5,215 nt of DNA from Emticicia sp943368675. Its GTDB lineage: Bacteria; Bacteroidota; Bacteroidia; Cytophagales; Spirosomataceae. The notes under the pieces are model-generated. The model was given only the letters and a program-made list of their open reading frames with translations, had not been told where the DNA came from and searched no databases. The stretch lies in contig CALRLN020000408.1 in assembly GCA_943368675.1 (NCBI GenBank), forward strand, positions 1 through 5,215, written 5' to 3'. Position numbers and translations under genes: made by a program. Shown one piece after another: positions 1 to 5,215 of this stretch (position 1 is its first letter; each line of letters begins with the position of its first letter).

Positions 1-187
1 TTGTGCGGCCATTGATATTGTTTTTTGAATAATCAAGCAGAATATCGTTGAATTTCAGGGAATATTTCTTGAAGCGGTTTTTATCTTCGGCAAAAAGCTC
101 TTTCAATTGCTTTTTGCTAATGGTTTTATAATGACTCTTGAGTTTTTTAAATGCTGTAGTTTGGGTAAAATCTGTAGTAGGTAGCAT
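1..187 (-). CDS. pgi: Glucose-6-phosphate isomerase, N-terminal fragment (cut by window edge)
   Basis: Glucose-6-phosphate isomerase interconverts glucose-6-phosphate and fructose-6-phosphate in the cytoplasm (glycolysis/gluconeogenesis). Only the first 62 codons are present; the frame is open to base 1, so the gene continues outside the window. It is not a truncation in the genome as far as can be seen. The peptide starts MLPTTDFTQTTAFKKL and contains LFAEDKNRFKKYSLKFND (residues 31-48) followed by LLDYSKNNI (50-58). These match the conserved N-terminus of bacterial Pgi, where a NPTQTAAWQAL-like start is followed by LFA.D..RF..FS..F.D and L.DYSKN.I. The active-site regions lie outside the window. 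The ATG at 185-187 is supported by this alignment and by a GGAGGT nine bases upstream, which is rare in this window. The gene follows GH25 on the same strand after 75 bases with no terminator seen, so readthrough is possible. The family call is confident; it rests on recognised motifs, not a database search. Confidence 0.9.
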   Translation of the reverse strand, partial: MLPTTDFTQTTAFKKLKSHYKTISKKQLKELFAEDKNRFKKYSLKFNDILLDYSKNNINGRT

Positions 188-196
188 AATATGAAT

Positions 197-202
197 ACCT
201 CC
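197..202 (-). promoter_or_regulatory. Shine-Dalgarno sequence of pgi
   Basis: On the minus strand GGAGGT lies nine bases before the pgi ATG. It is the only strong Shine-Dalgarno match before a gene start in this window; the other five starts have AT-rich leaders without one. It supports the chosen pgi start. Five of its bases (197-201) can also pair with 214-218, which would place the site in a small hairpin. Confidence 0.55.
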
Positions 203-262
203 GTCCCCTGCGAGAGGTCTTGATTTGATTAGTATTTTCCTTTATGGGGGCAGGAATTAGCT

Positions 263-1069
263 TTATTTGATGCAAATATCGTCTAAATGACTTTTAGATG
301 CTACAAAAACATTAAAATCTACATCACCACTTATGCCATCGAGGCGTCCGTTAGTGCTGTGTTGCCATAGCATTAGTTTTGAGTTTTCGAATCCCTCGAG
401 TTTTCTGCTGTCGTAGTCTGAAATCCAGAGCGGATAATTATCGAAATTACCTTTTATATATTGGCGATAAATATGCTTATTGGTATAAATAATAGGTTCT
501 ACACCATAATGACTTTTGAGGTGTTCTATAAACGTAGTTACATTTGCCACAAGATTTTTTCTTACTTTCTTGTTAAGCCCCTGCACTTCAAAATCAACAA
601 CCGGAACAAAATCGCCTTCTTCGAGTGATACAGACGATATGAAATTTTTGGCCTGAGCTATCGGATCTGCCCAGGGAACGTAAAAATGGTACGCTCCTCT
701 TAGTAAACCTACTTTCTTTGCTTCTCTCCAATTGTTTTTGAAATCCTGATCTTTCAGGTCTGTGCCCTCTGTGGCCTTTATAAAACAAAAGCTCACACCT
801 ATATTTTCGTTACTGTGCTTTACTTTATGCCAGTCAATCTTTTTGTTATGATGAGAAACATCAATACCATGTATAGTATAGCGAAGGGGTATTTTTATGC
901 CAAAGTCATCAATATAAGTCCATTTCTGTCCATCACTTACATAGACCGGGTACAAGATGATAAGCACAATAACAACAAAAGCATAGAGCGTTTTTAAATT
1001 AAATAATCGCTTTACTAATGGTTTTTGCTGATTGGCCGTACGTGTCAGGTTCTTTTTTTTGTTTTTCAT
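263..1069 (-). CDS. GH25 family lysozyme-like hydrolase, membrane-anchored
   Basis: Predicted muramidase of glycoside hydrolase family 25, which cleaves the MurNAc-GlcNAc beta-1,4 bond of peptidoglycan. The 268-residue protein has a basic N-terminus (residues 3-26, many Lys/Arg), one hydrophobic segment at about 27-45, and then the catalytic domain from about 66 to the end. With no cleavage motif visible, the segment reads as a signal anchor with the enzyme facing the periplasm. GH25 hallmarks are GIDVSHHNKKIDW (68-80, Asp70), FIKATEGTD (96-104), GAYHFY (125-130), VVDFE (157-161, Asp159 and the likely acid Glu161), WISDYD (215-220), LWQHS (234-238) and GDVDFNVF (248-255, Asp251). All expected acidic residues are present and the length is complete for a single-domain GH25. 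No cell-wall-binding repeats are seen. The start is the first Met, directly before the basic stretch; no Shine-Dalgarno is visible. It may serve in wall remodelling or in lysis of competitors; the sequence does not decide which. It lies between the peroxiredoxin terminator and pgi. Confidence 0.9.
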   Translation of the reverse strand: MKNKKKNLTRTANQQKPLVKRLFNLKTLYAFVVIVLIILYPVYVSDGQKWTYIDDFGIKIPLRYTIHGIDVSHHNKKIDWHKVKHSNENIGVSFCFIKATEGTDLKDQDFKNNWREAKKVGLLRGAYHFYVPWADPIAQAKNFISSVSLEEGDFVPVVDFEVQGLNKKVRKNLVANVTTFIEHLKSHYGVEPIIYTNKHIYRQYIKGNFDNYPLWISDYDSRKLEGFENSKLMLWQHSTNGRLDGISGDVDFNVFVASKSHLDDICIK

Positions 1070-1128
1070 TGACGCAATAGCGAAAGCTTTTCGATAAGTC
1101 TAATGCTTTTCATATCGCAAATATTGTG

Positions 1129-1136
1129 CAAAAATA
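1129..1136 (-). promoter_or_regulatory. Possible -7 promoter element for the GH25 gene
   Basis: The minus strand reads TATTTTTG, fitting the Bacteroidota -7 consensus TAnnTTTG, about 60 bases before the GH25 start and just past the peroxiredoxin terminator hairpin. That placement is sensible, but no TTTG is found at the expected -33 distance and the surroundings are T-rich, partly overlapping the terminator tail, so this may be chance. Confidence 0.22.
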
Positions 1137-1175
1137 AGCAAAAAATAAAAACCGGAGGTTTTTGCTTCCGGTTTT
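1137..1175 (-). terminator. Rho-independent terminator of the peroxiredoxin gene
   Basis: Bases 1148-1156 (AAAACCGGA) pair perfectly with 1167-1175 (TCCGGTTTT). A G.T and a G-C pair extend the stem to 1158/1165, leaving a six-base loop. On the minus strand the stem is followed by a T-rich run (TTTTTATTTTTTG, down to about 1137). It begins about 23 bases after the peroxiredoxin stop codon at 1199. The opposite strand has weaker T content after the stem and no gene to terminate, so it acts on the minus strand. Confidence 0.85.
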
Positions 1176-1198
1176 CTATAAAAACTATTTTTTAGTAC

Positions 1199-1834
1199 TT
1201 ATTTGTTTGGTTGTGGGGTATATCTCAAATAAGGTTTTACTACATTTACCCCTTTAGGAAATTTAGCAATGGCATCTTCTGTAGAAACTGCCGGAACCAC
1301 AATTGTATCGTCACCGTCTTTCCAGTCGGCTGGAGTAGCTACCTGATAGTTGGCTGTTAATTGCAAAGAATCAATTACTCTCAGAATTTCCTGGAAATTA
1401 CGGCCTGTTGAAGCAGGATAAGTTAATGTAAGTTTTATTTTTTTGTCTGGCCCTATAACAAATACAGATCTAACCGTTGCTTTTTCAGAAGCGTTAGGGT
1501 GAATCATATCATATAAAGTTGCCACATTACGGTCTCCATCAGCAATAATAGGGAAATTCACTTCCACGCCATTCACTTCCTGAATATCCGGAACCCATCT
1601 GTTGTGTGAATCTAAATCATCAACCGAAACTGCTATTACTTTTACATTTCTTTTTTCAAATTCACCTTTCAAAAGTGCAGTTTTACCTAATTCTGTGGTG
1701 CACACAGGCGTAAAATCTGCCGGGTGAGAAAATAATAATCCCCATGAGTTTCCGAGCCATTCATGGAAATTAATGGTACCCTTCGTAGTTTCTGCGGTAA
1801 AGTCAGGTGCGATATCTCCTAATCTAAGTGACAT
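1199..1834 (-). CDS. 1-Cys peroxiredoxin (Prx6-type, AhpC/TSA family)
   Basis: Thiol peroxidase that reduces hydrogen peroxide and organic hydroperoxides in the cytoplasm through a single peroxidatic cysteine that is resolved by an external thiol. The 211-residue protein starts MSLRLGDIAPDF. It carries the peroxiredoxin active site PADFTPVC (residues 38-45: Pro38, Thr42, Cys45) and the conserved Arg123 in TVRSVFVIGP. Cys45 is the only cysteine in the protein, which fits the 1-Cys class directly. The C-terminal domain follows from about 160 (TPADWKDGDD, then VVKPYLRYTPQP), as in Prx6-type enzymes of about 210-220 residues. An in-frame ATG 39 bases upstream (1873) would add 13 residues rich in Ile, Leu and Lys. 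I prefer 1834 because family members begin right at the MSLRLGDIAPDF-like segment. No Shine-Dalgarno is seen. The gene appears monocistronic: a terminator lies at each end and a possible -7 element upstream. No OxyR-like site was recognised. Confidence 0.93.
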   Translation of the reverse strand: MSLRLGDIAPDFTAETTKGTINFHEWLGNSWGLLFSHPADFTPVCTTELGKTALLKGEFEKRNVKVIAVSVDDLDSHNRWVPDIQEVNGVEVNFPIIADGDRNVATLYDMIHPNASEKATVRSVFVIGPDKKIKLTLTYPASTGRNFQEILRVIDSLQLTANYQVATPADWKDGDDTIVVPAVSTEDAIAKFPKGVNVVKPYLRYTPQPNK

Positions 1835-1922
1835 AAGCTTTATTATTTTAAGATGAATAATATTAAATAGCAATAATAATCTACTAATTTAATAGACAAT
1901 GCATTCAAGTTGGTTTTAGTTC

Positions 1923-1930
1923 CAAATTTA
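1923..1930 (-). promoter_or_regulatory. Possible -7 promoter element for the peroxiredoxin gene
   Basis: The minus strand reads TAAATTTG, an exact fit to the Bacteroidota -7 consensus TAnnTTTG. It sits about 90 bases before the peroxiredoxin ATG and downstream of the lipoprotein gene's terminator. A TTG occurs only 11 bases upstream of it (1942-1944), shorter than the usual spacing, so the -33 element is unconvincing. If used, the leader would be roughly 80 bases and would include the rejected upstream ATG at 1873. Confidence 0.35.
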
Positions 1931-1978
1931 GAGAAAAAAGTCAATGTGTTTTATTGAAGCTGAGCATTATTTATCATT

Positions 1979-2001
1979 AAAAAAGGCTTCTAACGAAGCC
2001 T
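1979..2001 (-). terminator. Rho-independent terminator of the NTF2-like lipoprotein gene
   Basis: A seven-base perfect stem, AGGCTTC (1984-1990) with GAAGCCT (1995-2001), closes a four-base loop TAAC. On the minus strand it runs directly into a T6 tract (1979-1984). It lies about 20 bases after the stop codon at 2021 and separates this gene from the peroxiredoxin gene. Confidence 0.88.
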
Positions 2002-2020
2002 CCTCTATAATTATTAGTGT

Positions 2021-2563
2021 TCATTGAATCTGAGCCAACGGAATTTTATCCTTATAATTCCAGAATGCTGAAACATTTACTATTTTCCATTGCCCATTTA
2101 CTTTTTCCATCAGGCGAACCTCCTTACTTTGTAAGAAGTATTTTTGATTGCGGTCGCTATTGTACTGGTCCCATGTAAGATGCGCGGCATTGTTGCCATA
2201 GAATTTATAACGGACATTCTCCCGTTTGATAATGGGATGGCTATTACCGGCTTCCTCTTTTTCATTAGGATTTTCCTTGATAAATTTACCGAGGTTCTTA
2301 TTGATGCTCTCCCAGCCTACGCTGGCATCAAAAGTTCCATCGGCATTACTCCAGGCCTGATATGCGTAGTCAGAGTGAGCAAATTGATTTTGCCAACAAT
2401 TATAGTCTCTCTTGAAAAAACAATCAGTTTCGGATTGAATCACAGCCATGATTTCTTTTTTTTCCTTTTCTAGGTCGTTAAACCCACTTGGAGAAGAATT
2501 GGCCGTCTGGCAGGCATAAGCAATTGCTGAAAGCAGCATGAGCGATAACAAATTCGTTTTCAT
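2021..2563 (-). CDS. NTF2-like (SnoaL/DUF4440-type) putative lipoprotein
   Basis: Small exported protein of 180 residues with no known substrate. The first 17 residues form a signal peptide (MKTNLLSLMLLSAIAYA) ending at Cys18. AYAC is an acceptable but not ideal lipobox, so lipid attachment is likely rather than certain. After a short Ser/Asn-rich linker, residues about 33-170 resemble the NTF2-like/SnoaL fold of DUF4440-type proteins. The signs are a first helix IMAVIQSETDCFFKRDYNCW (38-57), which has the usual pattern of a helix ending in a 'd' plus aromatic or hydrophobic residue, and the late strands YKFYGNNAAHLTW (119-131) and MEKVNGQWKIVNVSAFW (152-168), where the NGQWKIV turn is typical. 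Such folds serve as enzymes or as ligand-binding modules; the sequence does not say which. The residues after Cys18 (QTANSS) lack an acidic surface-export signal, suggesting a periplasmic location, which is inference. The start is the only Met that gives a full signal peptide; no Shine-Dalgarno is seen. It has its own terminator. Confidence 0.78.
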   Translation of the reverse strand: MKTNLLSLMLLSAIAYACQTANSSPSGFNDLEKEKKEIMAVIQSETDCFFKRDYNCWQNQFAHSDYAYQAWSNADGTFDASVGWESINKNLGKFIKENPNEKEEAGNSHPIIKRENVRYKFYGNNAAHLTWDQYNSDRNQKYFLQSKEVRLMEKVNGQWKIVNVSAFWNYKDKIPLAQIQ

Positions 2564-2725
2564 GGTTAGAAAAATTTTAAAAGTCTAAAAATTTTATCTG
2601 CGAAAACTTCTTTTACTATATCACCACTTTATTATATGCTTTAAATATAAAACACAAATATGACAATTCCTAGTTTTATTTGATTTATTTTAATAGGATA
2701 TTAGAGAATCATCTTCAGTCATAAT
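2564..2725. other. Spacer between the lyase and the lipoprotein gene
   Basis: This AT-rich 162-base gap holds no open frame of note. I see no hairpin plus T-run after the lyase stop codon, so the lyase transcript has no visible intrinsic terminator and could continue into the lipoprotein gene. The best -7-like match on the minus strand is CATATTTG (2655-2662), one mismatch from TAnnTTTG, with no matching -33 element. An AAAATTTTT motif occurs twice just before the lipoprotein start, which is probably compositional. Confidence 0.5.
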
Positions 2726-4453
2726 TTACTTAATTACAGCAATCTTCCTTTCTATAATACCTTCCTGCAAATAAATTTTCACAAAATAGGTTCCGGCTGG
2801 TATTAACTTTGGTAAATAAAAACTTTGAGTTGATCCTGTAATATCATTCTCCTGCAACAAAACTCTTCCCCATATATCTATCATCTCAAATCGCCAGTTG
2901 CCGGTGAGTTCTCCATTTACTTTGATAGTAATACCCGCTTCGGTGGGATTTGGAGAAATAACTACGGATATCCGCTCATCAGCATTCAATTCAAGGCCAG
3001 TAATTGATGTACCACCACCCTGGTCAACAACAATATTTTTCTTCCCGACTATTTTGTCTGACAATTCATTCAGGTAACATTCCAGATTAGTATAACCCTC
3101 AATGCCGGTAAATTTCTTCGATAACTGCATACCATTATGGTCTTGCAAATTTGGGTTCAATCCATTGGCGGTTTCCCATTCATTGGGCATCCCATCATTA
3201 TCTGTGTCTGTTGGGGCAGTTTGAGGTACGTCTGTCAGGAAACTATCATTGTAATAGTCTGTTCCGTTAACCGGATTCGTATCAATGATATTGTTTTTAA
3301 GTGGGTTCATTAAACGTCTGTCCATTGGGTCTCTTGGAAAGGCACCGATGTTTTCCACAGCGTAGCTGACCAGTTGGGTTGAAGGAGTATAACTGATTGG
3401 AGGGAAATTATTACGGGCTCCAAGGCGTGTAGCAGATCCCAAATTTGTATTAGGTACATTTGTATTGAAATCGTTGCAGCAATAAAACAACTGATAATCA
3501 GAAAGCGCAGGATATTGATTCATTGTATTGCCATTGGCAAAAAGTCTGTTGCCTGCATTGTTGAGTAAGTCAGCAGAAGCCAATGGCCCGGTATAGGAAT
3601 TCCTGGCTACTGTTCTGTTATTAACATAGTTAAGGTTCAGATGAAAATCCCGGCACCCATCACCACCTGATGTGCAGGGATTATACCACGTCTGTATCTG
3701 TTGGTCCCAGAAAAGATTATCTGATACTTCAAAATTCAGTGTACGATTCCGACAATGGGGTGACTCACACGAAAACTCGGGCATTCTGCCCCCTATCCTG
3801 TTCCAGACATTATGATGAATACTTATATTATCCTGCTCATGACCGGCCTCACTATAATTCATGAGCATACCTCCCAATGCATAATGCTCCCCCAGAGTTT
3901 CAGACAACTGGCAATTCTGAATCGTAATATTATGTGAATTAGAAATCTGAACGGCCTCATCAATGGCATTGGCAAAAGAACAATGGTCAACTATTACATT
4001 TGATGCCCCATCCAGACGTAACCCATCATCTAATACATAGCCTTGATTCGGTAGGTTGGTGCCTAATTTGGGTCTCGACCGCAAATGCCTTATAATGACA
4101 TTCTTTGAGTTGGTGTTGGTTTCATAGATTTCGTCCAGAATGATTCCACGAACAATTGCACCACTTGGTGAGGTTTGCCCTGCAATATATACGTCTCCCT
4201 GAAAAACCTCTGCAGCACATGGAATCACGCCACTGACTTTGAATAAGATGTATTTTTTCCCTACTACCTGCAAAGCAGCCGCCAATGATCCTGCGCCGCT
4301 GCAATTAAGGTTTGTTACATAAATAACCTGTCCGCCTCTGCCGCCAGTAGCTGAGGCTCCGAATCCTTCTGCCCCCGGAAATGAAGGAATTGTCTGAGCG
4401 GATAAAGTAAAATAGGTAAAACAGGATAGAATCGTTAAAATAATAGGTCGCAT
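2726..4453 (-). CDS. Secreted PL1 pectate-lyase-like enzyme with T9SS sorting domain
   Basis: Predicted polysaccharide lyase family 1 enzyme; family members cleave polygalacturonate by Ca2+-dependent beta-elimination. The protein has 575 residues. Residues 1-19 are a signal peptide, with cleavage likely after SA before Gln20. The parallel beta-helix runs from about 21 to 390. It opens with FPGAEGFGASATGGRGG (25-41), typical of Bacteroidota PL1 enzymes, then has NVIIRHLRSRP (118-128), LDGASNVIVDHCSF (147-160), NAIDEAVQI (162-170), NITIQNCQLSET (175-186) and HHNVWNRIGGRMPEF (213-227), where Arg223 is the best catalytic-arginine candidate. A TDTDNDGMPNEWE segment (415-427) with GLNPN is the calcium-binding-like linker common in these proteins. 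Residues about 496-575 are a type A T9SS C-terminal sorting domain (SPNP 500-503, DIWGRVL 526-532, AGTYFVKI 553-560), so the enzyme is exported through T9SS and released or surface-attached. There are 11 cysteines in the mature part, four of them clustered at 229-267. There is no SusC/D neighbour in the window. The exact substrate is not fixed by the sequence. Confidence 0.9.
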   Translation of the reverse strand: MRPIILTILSCFTYFTLSAQTIPSFPGAEGFGASATGGRGGQVIYVTNLNCSGAGSLAAALQVVGKKYILFKVSGVIPCAAEVFQGDVYIAGQTSPSGAIVRGIILDEIYETNTNSKNVIIRHLRSRPKLGTNLPNQGYVLDDGLRLDGASNVIVDHCSFANAIDEAVQISNSHNITIQNCQLSETLGEHYALGGMLMNYSEAGHEQDNISIHHNVWNRIGGRMPEFSCESPHCRNRTLNFEVSDNLFWDQQIQTWYNPCTSGGDGCRDFHLNLNYVNNRTVARNSYTGPLASADLLNNAGNRLFANGNTMNQYPALSDYQLFYCCNDFNTNVPNTNLGSATRLGARNNFPPISYTPSTQLVSYAVENIGAFPRDPMDRRLMNPLKNNIIDTNPVNGTDYYNDSFLTDVPQTAPTDTDNDGMPNEWETANGLNPNLQDHNGMQLSKKFTGIEGYTNLECYLNELSDKIVGKKNIVVDQGGGTSITGLELNADERISVVISPNPTEAGITIKVNGELTGNWRFEMIDIWGRVLLQENDITGSTQSFYLPKLIPAGTYFVKIYLQEGIIERKIAVIK

Positions 4454-4697
4454 TTCAGTTTTGGCTAATAGTCAATAGAAACTTTCACTAAATAATACTC
4501 AATTTTTGTTCCAATAAATTATACTCTGATTTCAGTTGTCTTGAAACATTTAGAAATCTCATTATTCAATTGCAGTATATATGCCTAAGTTCTCACATAC
4601 CTTTAATGATGCAAATGTCTTTCAAAAACTATATTTCGTAATGGAAAATAGCGCCAAAGACCAGCAAAAAAGCGACTCTTTAAAAAAGATTGGTATT

Positions 4698-4713
4698 TTT
4701 TTAAGCTTAAAAA
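4698..4713. repeat. Perfect 16-base palindrome (possible operator)
   Basis: TTTTTAAGCTTAAAAA is its own reverse complement. Beyond it, GG at 4692-4693 and CC at 4714-4715 extend the symmetry imperfectly, with a four-base bulge on the left. It lies 12 bases upstream of the -7-like element at 4726, where a regulator or the -33 region would be. It could be a binding site for a dimeric regulator, but it is low-complexity A/T around AAGCTT and may be chance. Confidence 0.3.
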
Positions 4714-4725
4714 CCATCAAGTGTT

Positions 4726-4733
4726 TACATTTG
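4726..4733 (+). promoter_or_regulatory. Possible -7 promoter element for the plus-strand gene
   Basis: TACATTTG is an exact fit to the Bacteroidota -7 consensus TAnnTTTG. Transcription would begin near 4740, giving a leader of about 40 bases to the ATG at 4782. No TTTG is present at the usual -33 distance; the palindrome at 4698-4713 occupies that area. If real, it rules out the in-frame upstream ATGs at 4581 and 4641 as starts for this transcript. Confidence 0.35.
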
Positions 4734-4781
4734 AACTATATTTTAAAAAAATTAGACATTTCAAATATTTATCCTGAATTT

Positions 4782-5215
4782 ATGAAATGGAGACTGTTTT
4801 ATTTTTTAATGCTTCTTTTACCAGAGTTCTGCGTTGAATCTCTGGCGCAGGATAATTCATGGACTATTAAAGGTAAGGTTCTCGAAGTGAATCGTTCACC
4901 CCTTCAATTTGTGAATGTGTACGTCAACAATACTTCTATTGGAACCGCTACTCAAGCCGATGGCAGTTTTACATTAAAGGTTCCAAAAAGTGTTCCGAAA
5001 GTTGAACTGGTGGTTTCTTTTATCGGCTATACAACATTGAAAAAAATACTGAGCCCCGGTGAAATGGAGAAAAATATTATATTCTTATTGGAGAGTTCAA
5101 ACTTGCTGAATGAGATAAAAATTACCGCTAAAAGAGATAGGGATTGGAAGAAAAAATGGCGGATTTTTAAGGATGGTCTGCTTGGTAATTCACAATTTAC
5201 CTCAGATTGCGAAAT
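4782..5215 (+). CDS. Secreted carboxypeptidase-like regulatory domain protein, N-terminal part (cut by window edge)
   Basis: The first 144 codons of a longer gene; the frame stays open to the window end. Residues 1-22 are a signal peptide (basic MKWR, hydrophobic core FYFLMLLLP, cleavage likely after SLA before Gln23). Residues about 27-105 form a carboxypeptidase-D regulatory-like beta-sandwich: WTIKGKVLE (27-35), PLQFVNVYVNNTSIGTATQA (40-59), then DGSFTLKVP (60-68) and VVSFIGYTT (77-85). This domain is found at the N-terminus of TonB-dependent receptors and many other Bacteroidota envelope proteins. It is followed by LLNEIKITAKRD (108-119) and WKKKWRIFKDGLLGNSQFTSDC (122-143). The latter resembles the W..F...FLG.....C segment of a family simply called carboxypeptidase-like regulatory domain proteins, rather than a TonB plug. 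Function is unknown, so no gene symbol is given. The 4782 start is chosen because it gives an intact signal peptide; in-frame ATGs at 4641 and 4581 would bury it. It is divergent from the lyase. Confidence 0.82.
   Translation, partial: MKWRLFYFLMLLLPEFCVESLAQDNSWTIKGKVLEVNRSPLQFVNVYVNNTSIGTATQADGSFTLKVPKSVPKVELVVSFIGYTTLKKILSPGEMEKNIIFLLESSNLLNEIKITAKRDRDWKKKWRIFKDGLLGNSQFTSDCE

Larger units (their letters stand above)
4454..4781. other. Divergent intergenic region
   Basis: These 328 bases separate the starts of the minus-strand lyase and the plus-strand regulatory-domain protein, so promoters for both should lie here. On the plus strand I see a TAnnTTTG match (4726-4733) and a perfect 16-base palindrome (4698-4713). 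On the minus strand I find no TAnnTTTG match for the lyase; the nearest is TAGTTTTTG (4625-4633), which has one extra base. Bases 4554-4781 also form an open frame in phase with the downstream plus-strand gene, with ATGs at 4581 and 4641. There is no RNA gene or repeat array. Confidence 0.6.

Noticed and set aside
594..788. Minus-strand open frame inside the GH25 gene
   Set aside because: It overlaps the GH25 coding frame, its product is Arg-rich and featureless, and GH25 motifs are intact in the other frame.
815..997. Plus-strand open frame antisense to GH25
   Set aside because: Antisense shadow of a well-supported gene, with no recognisable domain.
1081..1093. Near-palindrome CGAAAGCTTTTCG in the GH25 leader, and AAGCTT before three genes (1084, 1835, 4703)
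   Set aside because: The six-base AAGCTT is common by chance in AT-rich DNA and its distance to the starts differs at each site; only the 4703 copy has extended symmetry.
1835..1873. Longer peroxiredoxin start at 1873
   Set aside because: Adds 13 non-conserved residues before the family's usual N-terminus.
2144..2473. Plus-strand frame of 109 codons antisense to the NTF2-like gene
   Set aside because: Hydrophobic product ending in a poly-Phe run that mirrors the Lys/Glu-rich segment of the real gene; the lipoprotein reading has a signal peptide, fold motifs and a terminator.
2655..2662. CATATTTG as a -7 element for the NTF2-like gene
   Set aside because: One mismatch to TAnnTTTG and no -33 element at the right distance; not strong enough to list as a promoter.
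3670..3864. Plus-strand frame inside the lyase
   Set aside because: Antisense to intact PL1 motifs, with no domain signature.
4122..4304. Second minus-strand frame inside the lyase
   Set aside because: Overlaps the PL1 frame in a region where the family motifs are continuous; Arg/Cys-rich shadow, not a frameshift product.
1..5215. Mobile elements, CRISPR arrays, tRNA/rRNA, toxin-antitoxin or defence genes
   Set aside because: No transposase or integrase motifs, no spaced direct repeats, no cloverleaf and no defence-type domains were seen on either strand.

Overview
The window looks like ordinary chromosomal DNA from a Bacteroidota bacterium (a Cytophagales, Chitinophagales or Sphingobacteriales-type organism; I cannot place it further). 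The clues are a secreted polysaccharide lyase ending in a type IX secretion (T9SS) C-terminal sorting domain, an N-terminal carboxypeptidase-like regulatory domain protein of the kind abundant in this phylum, AT-rich spacers, genes mostly without Shine-Dalgarno sequences, and TAnnTTTG-like -7 promoter elements.

Layout. Five genes lie on the minus strand, read from high to low coordinates: a PL1 pectate-lyase-like enzyme (2726-4453), a small NTF2-like lipoprotein (2021-2563), a 1-Cys peroxiredoxin (1199-1834), a membrane-anchored GH25 lysozyme-like hydrolase (263-1069), and the first 62 codons of glucose-6-phosphate isomerase, pgi (1-187, cut by the window edge). On the plus strand, diverging from the lyase, a secreted carboxypeptidase-like regulatory domain protein starts at 4782 and runs off the right edge. 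Two hairpins followed by T-runs (1979-2001 and about 1137-1175) end the lipoprotein and peroxiredoxin genes, so most units look separately transcribed. GH25 and pgi are 75 bases apart with no terminator seen between them and could be cotranscribed.

How the genes relate. There is no clear shared pathway. The lyase would act on pectin-like polysaccharide outside the cell or on its surface. The GH25 protein would act on peptidoglycan from an inner-membrane anchor. The peroxiredoxin detoxifies peroxides in the cytoplasm, and Pgi is central glycolysis. No SusC/SusD pair, transposase, integrase, CRISPR array, tRNA or rRNA is visible. I do not find a convincing undescribed system. The most worthwhile oddities are the start of the plus-strand gene (a long in-frame open extension with a palindrome and a -7-like element inside it), the altered catalytic-arginine neighbourhood and cysteine-rich segment of the lyase, and the possible hairpin over the pgi ribosome binding site.
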